Below are positions 34,083-42,863 of a stretch of DNA of 64,000 nucleotides, in pieces. A model generated the notes under the pieces. That model ran no database searches and was not told the DNA's origin. It worked only from the letters and a program-made list of their open reading frames with translations. The translations under genes and the position numbers were made by a program. The first letter of the stretch is position 1. Each line of letters opens with the position of its first letter. The stretch is from Pseudoxanthomonas sp. (GTDB lineage: Bacteria > Pseudomonadota > Gammaproteobacteria > Xanthomonadales > Xanthomonadaceae), in the NCBI RefSeq assembly GCF_002863005.1, contig NZ_PKDG01000004.1:24446-88445 (forward strand), written 5' to 3'.

Positions 34083-34841
34083 TCAGGGCACGGGTTCGAA
34101 CGCGATCTCGACGCCGTAGCCGACATTGCCCCAGTCGGCCCGGCCGGGCATCGGTGCGCACGCCGGCAGCGACATCACCGCACGCTCCCAACGTGCATCC
34201 TCGTCGGCCGTGGCGGTGGGTGTTGGCTGCACTCGCACTGCCCGCAGCACGCCATCCAGCCCCACCTCCACGAGGGCCCGCCGACCGGTGTCGCGGTGCC
34301 CGGCCGCACGACGGGCGTGCTGCAGGTGCCGCCGGCATGCCTCCTGATGCGCGCGCAGCGTCGCGTTATCGACGCTGTCGGGCGGCGGATCCATGCGTAC
34401 CGTCCGCGTTTGGGGGGCCGGAGTCGGCGTCGCAGTTCCATCCTCAGCACGGAAGTTGAGCAACAACCGCGGGTTGAATTGATCCTCGAAGCCGCGGTAT
34501 GGCAACGGACTGGCCTTGATCACCGCGCGTTCCACGGAATCGCGCCCCTGAGCGTCGTACGGACAGGTGGGCATCGCTTCCACGCTCACCACCTCGCCAC
34601 CGGGCGCCTGGATCACCCTCACGGGGCATGGCACGTCCCGCGGCACGCTGGCGGGCCGGACCCAGTGCCGTTCGACGCTCTCCATCAGCGCTCGCGCGTA
34701 CGTGCGCGAGTTAGCCAAGTCCGCCAAACGCGCCTCGGACTGCGCGGCGGCAGGCACCCACACCAACACCAGCAGGAGCGTCCATCCTGTGCGGCACCCG
34801 GATCCCTCGCCGCGGCGTGCGCCTCCCGGCAACGTCATCAT
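34083..34841 (-). CDS. Exported TolA/TonB C-terminal-domain-like protein
   Basis: A 252-residue protein with an N-terminal hydrophobic segment (WTLLLVLVWVPAAAQSEA) acting as signal or anchor. Residues 45-135 resemble the TolA C-terminal domain: YARALMESVERHWVRP, then CPVRVIQAPGGEVVSV and SVERAVIKASPLPYRGF, ending LLLNFRAED. A second, related beta region (ALVEVGLDGVLRAVRVQPT) lies near the C-terminus. TolA-type domains contact envelope partners such as TolB. Its start overlaps the stop of the upstream DUF900 lipoprotein gene as ATGA, so the two products are translationally coupled and likely act together in the envelope. Confidence 0.72.
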   Translation of the reverse strand: MMTLPGGARRGEGSGCRTGWTLLLVLVWVPAAAQSEARLADLANSRTYARALMESVERHWVRPASVPRDVPCPVRVIQAPGGEVVSVEAMPTCPYDAQGRDSVERAVIKASPLPYRGFEDQFNPRLLLNFRAEDGTATPTPAPQTRTVRMDPPPDSVDNATLRAHQEACRRHLQHARRAAGHRDTGRRALVEVGLDGVLRAVRVQPTPTATADEDARWERAVMSLPACAPMPGRADWGNVGYGVEIAFEPVP

Positions 34842-36130
34842 GGCGGCGGCAGGATCTTCCAGAACATGCCTGCCCCCAGCTTCACCGACTGCAGTGGCTT
34901 GCGCTGCGCGGCGGGCTGGTTCGCGCGGAACATCTCGCGGATGTCGCCCATCACCTTGTCCGACTCCATGAAGTAGGAGTGCGCCAGCACGCTCTGGTCC
35001 ACGCCGGAGACATCGATGGTGTCCACGCCGGAGACCAGCACGACGCCTTCGCTGGTGTCGCCGGCGCGCGGCCCGCGGTTGACCTGCTTGGACGCCTTCA
35101 GCGCCAGGTCCTCCGACGAGGCGTAGAGCGTGACCCGGCCACTCGCCCGCTGCAGCGCAGGCGCCAGTTCGGTGCGGAATACCTTTGCGTCGATATCCGG
35201 TGCGGCGAGGATGATGCCGCGGAAGCGCCCGCGCAGTTCCGGCCGGCGGGTGACCAGGTTGCGCACGGCCTGGGTCAGCCCGCGCGTGCCCATGCTGTGT
35301 CCGATCACGTACAGGTTCTGCGCGCCGGAGCGGTCGGCGAGGTCGGACAGGAAGTTCTCGATGTACGGTACCGAGCGCGCGATGCTCTGCTCGTCGGTGA
35401 AGTAGCCCGACAGCGCGGCCTGCGAAGGCCAGCTGTAGAACACCGGTGCGCCGTCGAAGCGCAGGTCGTACGCCAGCTGCGCCGTACGCCGGGCGGCGTC
35501 GCGGAAGCTGACGTTGTACCCGTGCACGAACACGAAGGCATTGCGTCCGCGGGAGGCGCCCACGCGGTCGTACAGGCGCGCGAAGAAGGGGGATTTATCC
35601 AGGCGGGTGACGTCCTGCAGGATGACGTGCTGCTTGGGATCCTCCTTGAATTCCAGCAGGTACCAGCGGGGCGATTCCAGTTCGCCGGCGACGTGGACCT
35701 TCGGGATGCTTATGCGCGCGGTGCCATAGGTGAGCTGGCGCGCGAGCGAAGGCGTGAAGCGATCGCCTGCCGGCAGCGAGGCGAACGCCGCCGCCGGCGT
35801 GCGGTTGGTGGCGTAGAACACGTCGACGTTGACGAAATCCTGCTGCGGAGGCCGGCCCGACTGCGCAGCCTCGCGGGCCCGGGCTTCGCGCTCGGCCGCT
35901 TCGCGCGCCGTCGCATCGCGTTGCTGGCGCGCCCGCGCTTCGGCCTCGGCGGCACGGCGTTGGGCTTCGGCGCGTGCGGCCGCTTCGGCCGCGCTGCTGG
36001 GCGGCGGCGGCGGCGGCGGCGGCGGCGGTTGCGGGCTCTCCACGGGCGGAGGCAACGGCGTCTCCTTGACGCGTTTCGCACAGCCGGCCAGCACCAGGGC
36101 CGCCAGCACCAGGCAGAGGATTCGCCGCAT
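34838..36130 (-). CDS. DUF900-type alpha/beta-hydrolase lipoprotein
   Basis: A 430-residue predicted lipoprotein. The lipobox is LVLAGC, with C17 as the lipidation site. A proline run ([10 protein letters not shown]) and a charged Ala/Arg/Glu coiled-coil (about 45-95) form a spacer. The hydrolase domain (about 105-400) contains [27 protein letters not shown] and the nucleophile elbow GHSMG, then IILAAPDID for the catalytic aspartate. DUF900 proteins are esterase-like and often envelope-associated; substrates are unknown. The rigid proline and coiled spacer suggests it projects across the periplasm. It is coupled by a 4-base overlap to the TolA-like gene. Confidence 0.82.
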   Translation of the reverse strand: MRRILCLVLAALVLAGCAKRVKETPLPPPVESPQPPPPPPPPPPSSAAEAAARAEAQRRAAEAEARARQQRDATAREAAEREARAREAAQSGRPPQQDFVNVDVFYATNRTPAAAFASLPAGDRFTPSLARQLTYGTARISIPKVHVAGELESPRWYLLEFKEDPKQHVILQDVTRLDKSPFFARLYDRVGASRGRNAFVFVHGYNVSFRDAARRTAQLAYDLRFDGAPVFYSWPSQAALSGYFTDEQSIARSVPYIENFLSDLADRSGAQNLYVIGHSMGTRGLTQAVRNLVTRRPELRGRFRGIILAAPDIDAKVFRTELAPALQRASGRVTLYASSEDLALKASKQVNRGPRAGDTSEGVVLVSGVDTIDVSGVDQSVLAHSYFMESDKVMGDIREMFRANQPAAQRKPLQSVKLGAGMFWKILPPP

Positions 36131-36318
36131 TCTTCACCCCATGGAAGGACGTCGGGACCGCACCCGTCCCCCGGGGGTGGCCGACGGCGGGATGGTAGCG
36201 CAGGGGCCGGCGCCGCAGCGAGCCTGCGGGCGCCGCATTCGCCAGCAGCGCGCCTGCGGGCTATCGTGTACGGGTACGGGCCGCCTCCGCACGCCCTCCC
36301 CTCACTGGAAGAACGCCC

Positions 36319-36471
36319 ATGCCGACCCCCAACTACTCCTTCGAGAAACGACAGCGCGAGCTGGCCAAGAAGAAGAAGAAGGAAGAGAAGGACGCCAAGA
36401 AGCGCGCCGAACGCGACGCGGCCCGGACCGATGCGGGCGCGGAAGACACGCCGGCCGATACCCGGGAATGA
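36319..36471 (+). CDS. Small Lys-rich conserved protein (50 aa)
   Basis: A 50-residue protein beginning [20 protein letters not shown]. The rest is alternating Lys, Glu and Ala and should form one charged helix. I recall near-identical short proteins in many proteobacteria, with unknown function. Its TGA overlaps the ATG of the following YaiI/YqxD gene (ATGA at 36468), which supports expression and coupling. Confidence 0.8.
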   Translation: MPTPNYSFEKRQRELAKKKKKEEKDAKKRAERDAARTDAGAEDTPADTRE

Positions 36472-36938
36472 CCGAAGCGGCGGCGCCGCCCCCGCAGGTC
36501 TGGGTCGATGCCGATGCCTGCCCGGGTCCGGTGAAGGAGATCCTGTTCCGCGCTGCCGAGCGCGCGCAGGTGCCGGTCACCCTGGTCGCCAACCAGTGGC
36601 TGCGCACCCCGCCCTCGCGCTTCATCCTCGCCCTGCAGGTACAGGGCGGCTACGACGTCGCCGACGATGCCATCGCAGAGCGCGCGCGCCCGGGCGACCT
36701 GGTCGTGACCCAGGACATCCCGCTGGCCGCGCGCGTGCTGGCCAACGGCGCGCAGGCGGTAGACCCGCGCGGTGAGCGCTTCACGCCGGACAACATCGCC
36801 GAGCGCCTGTCCATGCGGAACTTCATGGACGAACTGCGTGGCGCCGGCGTGCAGACCGGCGGACCGGCCGCGTTCAGCGCGCGCGATCGCCAGGGCTTCG
36901 CCAACCAGCTCGATCGCTGGCTGGCCACGCGTCGCTGA
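36468..36938 (+). CDS. YaiI/YqxD family (DUF188) protein
   Basis: A 156-residue protein with a PIN-like fold family signature: [22 protein letters not shown] at the start, [16 protein letters not shown] in the middle and FMDELRGAG near the end. Conserved aspartates (DADACP and TQDIPLA) resemble the metal-binding residues of PIN-type nucleases, but activity of this family has not been established. It starts inside the stop codon of the Lys-rich small gene and ends 9 bases before a membrane protein gene, giving a three-gene plus-strand cluster. Confidence 0.88.
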   Translation: MTEAAAPPPQVWVDADACPGPVKEILFRAAERAQVPVTLVANQWLRTPPSRFILALQVQGGYDVADDAIAERARPGDLVVTQDIPLAARVLANGAQAVDPRGERFTPDNIAERLSMRNFMDELRGAGVQTGGPAAFSARDRQGFANQLDRWLATRR

Positions 36939-36947
36939 GCCGCCGCC

Positions 36948-37286
36948 ATGCCCGACGTCGAACTCCGTGCGCCGCTCCACCTGCTGCTGCACGTGCTGGT
37001 GCCGGTGGCGCTGGCGCGGCTGTGCTGGCCCAGGGACTGGAAGCGCGCCGCGCTGTGGATGCTGGCGGCGTGGGTCATCGACCTGGACCACCTGCTCGCC
37101 GATCCGGTCTATGCGCCCGGCCGCTGCAGTATCGGCTTCCATCCCCTGCACACCTGGCCGGCCATCCTCGTCTACGCAGGGCTGGCGCTGCCGAAGAAGA
37201 CCCGCTGGTTCGGCATCGGCCTGCTCATCCATATCGCCCTCGATGGCATCGACTGCCTGCTGATGCAGGCATCGCACGCAACCTGA
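36948..37286 (+). CDS. DUF6122-family small membrane protein
   Basis: A 112-residue protein with three or four hydrophobic helices and conserved histidine/aspartate motifs on their edges: LHLLLHVLVP, WVIDLDHLLADPVY, FHPLHTWP and IHIALDGIDC. The repeated His and Asp pairs are typical of the DUF6122 family and look like a buried metal site, similar to membrane-bound metal-dependent hydrolases (YdjM-like). No activity is known. It closely follows the YaiI/YqxD gene. Confidence 0.7.
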   Translation: MPDVELRAPLHLLLHVLVPVALARLCWPRDWKRAALWMLAAWVIDLDHLLADPVYAPGRCSIGFHPLHTWPAILVYAGLALPKKTRWFGIGLLIHIALDGIDCLLMQASHAT

Positions 37287-37458
37287 CCCGCCCGTTCAGT
37301 TCCGGCGGCGCGCTTCAGGTACGCGCGGGACCCACGGCGTACGATGGCCGCGCTGCACCTTCCGCGTCCCGTCCGACCGCCGCCACCGTCGCCCGCTGCG
37401 CTTTCCTCCATGCGTTTCCGCCACGAGCACGGGCGGAGCGCCACCCCGGGAGCGCTCC

Positions 37459-37833
37459 ATGCCTCGCGATCCGTTCCAGCCCCCCCTGCCAATCGACGCC
37501 GCCCCGCTTCCGCGGAGGACGACACCGGTGAGTACCGCGGTACCGCTCTGCGAACGTTGCGACGCGGTCTGCTGCCGCCTGACCGTGGTGCTGCAGCCCG
37601 AGGACGGCGTGCCTTCGCACCTGACCACCCACACCGACGCCGGCCTGCACGTGATGGCGCGCGATGAAGAGGGCTGGTGCGTGGCGATCGATGCGGCACG
37701 CATGTGCTGCTCGATCTACGACACGCGCCCGGACATCTGCCGCCGCTTCGTCATGGCCGGCCCGTACTGCCACGATGTCCGCACGGACTACCGGGACCGC
37801 ACGTCGCGCGGCATTCCGCTCACGCTGTACTGA
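37459..37833 (+). CDS. YkgJ-family cysteine-cluster protein
   Basis: A 124-residue protein with an unstructured proline-rich start and a conserved cysteine cluster: CERCDAVCC, a single cysteine in EGWCVAID, then CCSIYDTRPDICRRF and a late GPYCHDV. This CxxCxxxCC...C...C...RPxxCRxF pattern defines the YkgJ/UPF0153 family, proposed zinc or Fe-S proteins of unknown function. The start at 37459 is uncertain; a GTG at the VSTAVP position is a possible shorter start. Confidence 0.85.
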   Translation: MPRDPFQPPLPIDAAPLPRRTTPVSTAVPLCERCDAVCCRLTVVLQPEDGVPSHLTTHTDAGLHVMARDEEGWCVAIDAARMCCSIYDTRPDICRRFVMAGPYCHDVRTDYRDRTSRGIPLTLY

Positions 37834-37853
37834 CGCGGCACCGGCGTCCGCCT

Positions 37854-38903
37854 TCAGGCGGCGAACACCGGCTCGAGCATGCGGAACGTGCCTGCGTCCG
37901 CGTCCATTTCCACCCTGCCGCCCACGGGCACGATGAACTGCTGCCGGATGTGGCCGATCATCGCGCCGCGATAGACCGGGATCTTCAGCGGCTTGAAGTA
38001 GTCGTCGAAGATCTGCGGAAGCGTCAGCGAGCCGAAGCCGCCTCCCGGGTCGCATTCGGTGCATTCGCCGAAGACGATGCCTTCGACCTTGTCCAGCGCG
38101 CCCATCAACCGCAGCGTGCTGAGCATGCGGTCGATGCGGTAAGGCGCCTCCGACACATCCTCCAGGAACAGGATCTTGCCTGCGAAATCCGGCAGGTACG
38201 GCGAGCCGGCCAGCGCGGTCAGCACCGTCAGGTTGCCGCCGACCAGTTCGCCCTGCGCCTTGCCGCCGGTGATCGTGACCGTGCGGTTCCTGCGTTGCAC
38301 CAGCTCGTCGCCCTTGTCCGCGCTGTTGGCGTACTGCATCTGCTCGCGCTGGAAGAAGACCCGGCGGAACTGGTCGGCGTTGAACGCGTTCCAGCTGCCG
38401 ATGCCGATGGGGCCATGGAAACTTGTCAATCCGGCCTGCGACAGCAGGGCGTTCTGCAGCGCGGTGATGTCGGAATAGCCGAGCAGGATCTTCGGATTGC
38501 GGCGGATCATGCCGTAGTCGAGCAACGGCAGCAGGCGCGCGGCACCGGAGCCGCCCCGGGCGCAGATGATCGCCTTGACCCCGCGGTCGGCGAACATCGC
38601 ATTGAGGTCCCCCGCGCGTTCGGCATCGGTGCCGGCAAGATGCCCGTAACGCGACGCCAGGTGCGGCGCCACCTTCACCTTGAGCCCCAGCGCTTCCATC
38701 GCCTCCTGCGCGAGCTGCAGGTCGAACGGCTCGTCGGTCGCGCCGGACGGACTGACCAGCGCGACGGTGTCGCCGGGATTCAGCGGCGGCGGCAGCAGGC
38801 GCGCGCGCGGCGTCGCCGCGAAAGCGTGCTGGCCGGCCGCCAACGGCAGCATCAATGAGGTCGCGGCCAGCGCGGCCGATCCGAGGAACTGTCGTCTGTG
38901 CAT
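37854..38903 (-). CDS. Tat-exported LD-carboxypeptidase (peptidase S66)
   Basis: A 349-residue precursor. The N-terminus MHRRQFLGSAALAATSLML is a twin-arginine type signal. The S66 fold follows: GDTVALVSPSGA, ARGGSGAARLLPLLDY, the nucleophile serine in LLGYSDITAL, a glutamate in LFLEDVSEAPYRIDRML and the histidine in GHIRQQ. These form the Ser-Glu-His triad of enzymes that trim the terminal D-Ala from murein tetrapeptides. A Tat-exported version would act in the periplasm, unlike the cytoplasmic E. coli LdcA. It converges with the YkgJ gene. Confidence 0.88.
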   Translation of the reverse strand: MHRRQFLGSAALAATSLMLPLAAGQHAFAATPRARLLPPPLNPGDTVALVSPSGATDEPFDLQLAQEAMEALGLKVKVAPHLASRYGHLAGTDAERAGDLNAMFADRGVKAIICARGGSGAARLLPLLDYGMIRRNPKILLGYSDITALQNALLSQAGLTSFHGPIGIGSWNAFNADQFRRVFFQREQMQYANSADKGDELVQRRNRTVTITGGKAQGELVGGNLTVLTALAGSPYLPDFAGKILFLEDVSEAPYRIDRMLSTLRLMGALDKVEGIVFGECTECDPGGGFGSLTLPQIFDDYFKPLKIPVYRGAMIGHIRQQFIVPVGGRVEMDADAGTFRMLEPVFAA

Positions 38904-38983
38904 GTCATCGCCTGTCGTGGGACGGCGACCAGCTTAGCAAGACCACGTTCCTCGCCCGGTCGTTAGCGAGGCGGACCGGCCCC

Positions 38984-39166
38984 TCACCGCCTGCAGGTGT
39001 TGATGCCGAGCAGCCCATACAGCGGGCAGACATTGAACAGGCCCGTCACCAGCGGCACCACGCCGATCCATGCCCATGCCGGACCGCCCACCAGCGCCCA
39101 GCCGATCAGCAGCGAGCCGACGACGATCCGTACCCATTTGTCGAAACCACCCACGTTCGCCTTCAT
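38984..39166 (-). CDS. DUF2892 small membrane protein
   Basis: A 60-residue protein: MKANVGGFDKWVRIVVGSLL followed by two hydrophobic helices and a terminal FNVCPLYGLLGINTC. This is the standalone YgaP-type inner-membrane domain (DUF2892), with conserved cysteines in NVCPLYxLLGINTC. GGAGGA lies 7 bases upstream of the ATG. Often found near sulfur-transfer or rhodanese genes, but none is adjacent here. Function unknown. Confidence 0.85.
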   Translation of the reverse strand: MKANVGGFDKWVRIVVGSLLIGWALVGGPAWAWIGVVPLVTGLFNVCPLYGLLGINTCRR

Positions 39167-39340
39167 CTGCGTGTCCTCCGGGATGAGGTGCCAGCGTGCG
39201 GTGTGCCGCTGCGCCCCGCATTGATCCCGATCAAGATCAGGGGCGGCGAGCCGCGTTTTTCTCACCCGGCATGTCGATTCCGCGCTCCCCGGGGCGTCGC
39301 AGGGATGAGGGCCGGCATTCCGTCCGGCCAGGCGCACACC

Positions 39341-39958
39341 ATGGGCAGACTCGTTGCAGCGGCCATGATCAGTCTCGACGGCGTCATGCAGGCGCCGGGC
39401 GGGCCGGAGGAGGACGCCAGCGGCGGCTTCGCGCACGGAGGCTGGGTGTGGCCTTATGCGGGCGAAGACGAGGCGATGGATGGCCTGTTCGCGCACCCGT
39501 TCTCGCTGCTGCTGGGGCGGCGCACCTACGACATCTTCGCCGGCTACTGGCCCAACGTGCCGGGCGAGGCACCGCATGGCGGCATCGCGGACGCGTTCAA
39601 CGGCGCCACCAAATACGTGGCCACCCATCGGCCCGACACGCTCGCCTGGCCGCACAGTCACGCACTGGGCGCGGATATCGCGGCTGCCGTGCGTGTGCTG
39701 AAGCAGCGCAGCGGCCCCGACCTGGTTACCCAGGGCAGCAGCGACCTGCTGCACCAGCTGCTCGCGACCGATCTGGTCGACGAGTTGCGCCTGCTGGTCT
39801 ATCCGGTCCTGTTGGGCCGCGGCAAACGGCTGTTCGGCGACGACAGCCTGCCCGCCGCGTTCCGGCTGGACGCCACGCGCAGTACCCGGGCGGGCGTGAT
39901 CGTCAGCCGCTATCTGCGCGATGGCGATGTCCGCACAGGCACGTTCGCCGATCGCTGA
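39341..39958 (+). CDS. Dihydrofolate-reductase-like / RibD C-terminal domain protein
   Basis: A 205-residue protein of the RibD C-terminal (YyaP-type) family. It opens MGRLVAAAMISLDGVMQAPG and contains LLLGRRTYDIFAGYWP, then DLVTQGSSDLLHQLL and LVYPVLLGRGKRLFG. These motifs form the NADPH-binding DHFR-like fold. Stand-alone members are uncharacterised reductases and are not expected to be true DHFRs. It is probably co-transcribed with the VOC gene 84 bases downstream, a pairing seen in many bacteria. Confidence 0.85.
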   Translation: MGRLVAAAMISLDGVMQAPGGPEEDASGGFAHGGWVWPYAGEDEAMDGLFAHPFSLLLGRRTYDIFAGYWPNVPGEAPHGGIADAFNGATKYVATHRPDTLAWPHSHALGADIAAAVRVLKQRSGPDLVTQGSSDLLHQLLATDLVDELRLLVYPVLLGRGKRLFGDDSLPAAFRLDATRSTRAGVIVSRYLRDGDVRTGTFADR

Positions 39959-40042
39959 CAGACCTTCGCTTCACCCGGTTTTTCCGGCCGGACGGCAAGA
40001 TCGCCGCGCCGGCTTTCCTCCCTCCGACACTGGAGTTTCGCC

Positions 40043-40525
40043 ATGACCCCGAAGAACACGATCTGCCTCTGGTACAACCGCGACGCGGAAGAGGCCGCGC
40101 ATTTCTACGCGAAGACCTTCCCCGACAGCGCCGTGAAGGCCGTGCACCGCGCACCCGGCGACTATCCCTCCGGCAAGGCGGGCGACGTGCTGACGGTGGA
40201 GTTCACCGTCTGCGGAGTGCCTTGCATCGGATTGAACGGCGGCGACGCGTTCACGCACAGCGAAGCGTTCTCGTTCCAGATCGCGACCGATGACCAGGAG
40301 GAAACCGACCGGCTGTGGAACGCGATCGTCGGCAACGGCGGACGCGAAAGCGCCTGCGGCTGGTGCAAGGACAAGTGGGGGCTGAACTGGCAGATCACGC
40401 CGCGCGTGCTCACCGACGCCATGGCCAACCCCGACCGCGCGGTCGCCAAGCGCGCCTTTGAGGCGATGATGACGATGCGCAAGATCGATGTGGCGGCCAT
40501 CGAGGCGGCCGTGCGCGGCGGCTGA
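40043..40525 (+). CDS. VOC superfamily protein (PhnB / 3-demethylubiquinone methyltransferase-like)
   Basis: A 160-residue protein with the PhnB-type glyoxalase fold: NTICLWYNRDAEEAAHFYAKTFPDS, GLNGGDAFTHSEAFSFQI and CGWCKDKWGLNWQITPRVL. The family is annotated as 3-demethylubiquinone 3-methyltransferase-like, but most members are uncharacterised and lack a SAM site. TGGAGTTT precedes the ATG at a suitable distance. It follows the DHFR-like gene on the same strand. Confidence 0.87.
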   Translation: MTPKNTICLWYNRDAEEAAHFYAKTFPDSAVKAVHRAPGDYPSGKAGDVLTVEFTVCGVPCIGLNGGDAFTHSEAFSFQIATDDQEETDRLWNAIVGNGGRESACGWCKDKWGLNWQITPRVLTDAMANPDRAVAKRAFEAMMTMRKIDVAAIEAAVRGG

Positions 40526-40548
40526 GCCGCGCGCGCCGGGCCACGCGC

Positions 40549-42687
40549 CTACCTGTCCGTCGCCTGGAAGGCCGGCCTGCCGGCCTGCGCCAGGGTGAAC
40601 GCGTAGATGTCGGTCCACACCTCGTCCAGCTGGCTGCGGCTGGAGCCCATGCCGTGGCCGGCGCCGAAATCCAGGCGCAGCAGCACGGGCACCTTGCCGT
40701 CCTGCGCGGCGGCCAGGCGCGCGGCGTACTTGGCGCTGTGGAAGGTCGCTGCGCGCGGATCGTTGAGGCCGGACACCACCAGCGTGGGCGGGTACGCCGT
40801 GCCGGCACGGATGTGCTGGTACGGGTCCAGGTCGAACATGGTCTTGAACGAGGCCGCATCGGTGATCGGTCCGCCCCATTCCTCGATGTCCGCGTAGTTC
40901 TGCTCGGACACGTAGCGCACCGGATTCATGAAGCCGACGTTGGCGATCGCGCCGGCGAACAGGTCCGGGCGCTCGTTGATCGCACCGCCCAGCATCACGC
41001 CGCCAGCGGAAGTACCGATCAGCGTCATCGTCTTCGATGAGCCCACCTTGTCGCGCATCAGCTGCTCAGCCACGTCGATGGCGTCGCGCCAGGTGGTGGC
41101 CTTGGTGCTTGCCTTGCCGGCGTAATGCCAGTCGCGGCCGAACTCTCCGCCGCCGCGCACGTTCGCCAGCGCGTACACGCCACCGCGGTCGAGGAAGGCG
41201 AGCACGCGCGCGTTGAAGCGCGGCAGCGCGGCGTAGCCGTAGGCGCCGTAGGCTTCCAGCAACACGGGTGTCGTGGCATCCAGGGTGGCGCCCTTCTTCA
41301 TCACCAGCGTGTACGGCACCCGGGTGCCGTCGCGCACGGCGACCTCACTGCGCCGCGCTGCGTAGCCGGCGGTGTCGAACGGCAGCGGCGGCACCAGCGC
41401 GAGGTCCTTCAGCTGGCCGTCGCGCAGGTCGAGGCGGTAGACGGTCGATGGCGTGAACCAGCCGGTCATCGCCACCAGCACCTCGGGCGACGGTGCCCAG
41501 CCCTGCAGCGCAGTGACCTGGCCGTCGAACGGCAGCGCGAGCTTGACGGCCTTGCCGTCCTCGCCCACCCGCCACAGTCCGGAGGCCGGGCCGTCGATGG
41601 TGCGCACCAGCAGCCCGCCCTGCACGGCGAGGATCGATTCGATCACCGGCGTGCCCGGCAGCGCGACGATCCGCGCGGTCTTCAGGTCCGGCGCCGTCGC
41701 CGAGGTCTGCAGGATCTTCCCCCCGGAGGCCTGCTTCTTCGAGACCAGGTACAGGCGGTCTCCATCGACGCTGGAATCCACCACCACGTCGTCGAACCCG
41801 GCGACCGGCGTCCAGGTCGCGTTGCCCGTCATCGCGGTATCGGCATCGGCACGGTAGATCGCGATCTCGTTGCGGCCATCGCGGACGACGGCGAGCGCCG
41901 TGCGGCTGTCCGGATCGAAGATCACCGGCACGAACTGCTCGGCCTTCGCGCTGATGCCGCCCTGCCCGCGGCGGGCCAGCAGTACGTCCGGCGCGGTGCT
42001 GCCCAGGCGATGCAGGCGCGCTTCGTTGCCGACGAAGTAAGTGGGCTTGCCCGGTTCGCCGACGAACTTGAGGTAGCTGAAGGCCTCGCCGTTGCGGGTC
42101 CAGCTCATCATCCAGGCGTGCGGAATGGCGACGGGCAGGAAGCCCCCGGTCGCCACGTCGAGTACGCGCAACGTGGAGTGTTCGGTACCGCGCCTGGACA
42201 GTGCGACCAGCACATGGCGACCGGTCGGCGACGCGGCCCAGCGATCGATCACCTGGTCGCCATCGGCATTCTTCAGCGTGGTCGGGTCGAGCAGCACGCG
42301 GGTGCGGCCATCGGCCTCGCGCACCATCAGCTTGGTGTCCTGCTCACCGGCCGCACGGATTTCGTGGAAGACACGGCCGCCGGCCTGTTCGGCTTGGCCG
42401 ACGGTGGTGAGTTCGCCGGAGCGCGCGGCCACGTCGGCCAGCAGCGAGGCGCGGCCGGGCATGGCGGCGAAGACGCCCTGGGTGTGCTTGGCCTGCGCCT
42501 GCAGCCAGGGCATCCAGTCGGGGTCCTTGCCGCTTTCCATCCAGCGGTACGGATCGGTCACCTGCGTGCCGTAATAATCGTCGGTAACCGCCTGCACCTT
42601 GGCCACCGGCGCCTGCGCCAGGACCCCGACGAACGGACACAGCGCCACGAGCATCAACAGCGGACGGACCCCACGTGCAGTCGGCAT
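40549..42687 (-). CDS. Exported prolyl oligopeptidase (S9A family)
   Basis: A 712-residue precursor with a signal peptide (LLMLVALCPFVGVLAQAP). DDYYGTQVTDPYRWME is the signature start of the beta-propeller. The alpha/beta-hydrolase domain carries GGGEFGRDWHYAG, the nucleophile in GTSAGGVMLG, the aspartate in VVSGLNDPRA and the histidine in GAGHGMGSSR. It cleaves short peptides after proline and, being exported, should act on periplasmic or external peptides. GGAGAAG precedes the ATG at 42687. The enzyme class is firm; close relatives in xanthomonads are common. Confidence 0.92.
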   Translation of the reverse strand: MPTARGVRPLLMLVALCPFVGVLAQAPVAKVQAVTDDYYGTQVTDPYRWMESGKDPDWMPWLQAQAKHTQGVFAAMPGRASLLADVAARSGELTTVGQAEQAGGRVFHEIRAAGEQDTKLMVREADGRTRVLLDPTTLKNADGDQVIDRWAASPTGRHVLVALSRRGTEHSTLRVLDVATGGFLPVAIPHAWMMSWTRNGEAFSYLKFVGEPGKPTYFVGNEARLHRLGSTAPDVLLARRGQGGISAKAEQFVPVIFDPDSRTALAVVRDGRNEIAIYRADADTAMTGNATWTPVAGFDDVVVDSSVDGDRLYLVSKKQASGGKILQTSATAPDLKTARIVALPGTPVIESILAVQGGLLVRTIDGPASGLWRVGEDGKAVKLALPFDGQVTALQGWAPSPEVLVAMTGWFTPSTVYRLDLRDGQLKDLALVPPLPFDTAGYAARRSEVAVRDGTRVPYTLVMKKGATLDATTPVLLEAYGAYGYAALPRFNARVLAFLDRGGVYALANVRGGGEFGRDWHYAGKASTKATTWRDAIDVAEQLMRDKVGSSKTMTLIGTSAGGVMLGGAINERPDLFAGAIANVGFMNPVRYVSEQNYADIEEWGGPITDAASFKTMFDLDPYQHIRAGTAYPPTLVVSGLNDPRAATFHSAKYAARLAAAQDGKVPVLLRLDFGAGHGMGSSRSQLDEVWTDIYAFTLAQAGRPAFQATDR

Positions 42688-42863
42688 TCGGCTTCTCCGG
42701 GTTGGGCCCACGGTCCCGCGGGCTGACCCGCCTATGTACGAGGGCGCCGGCGGGAACCGGCCAGCCGTCGCGTGCGACTCAACCGGTCGCCCTCGCGGCC
42801 GCTATCGACGTTGCTGCTAGCATGGCGCGTCACCGGTGGGGAGACCGATGCCTGGAATTCCGC

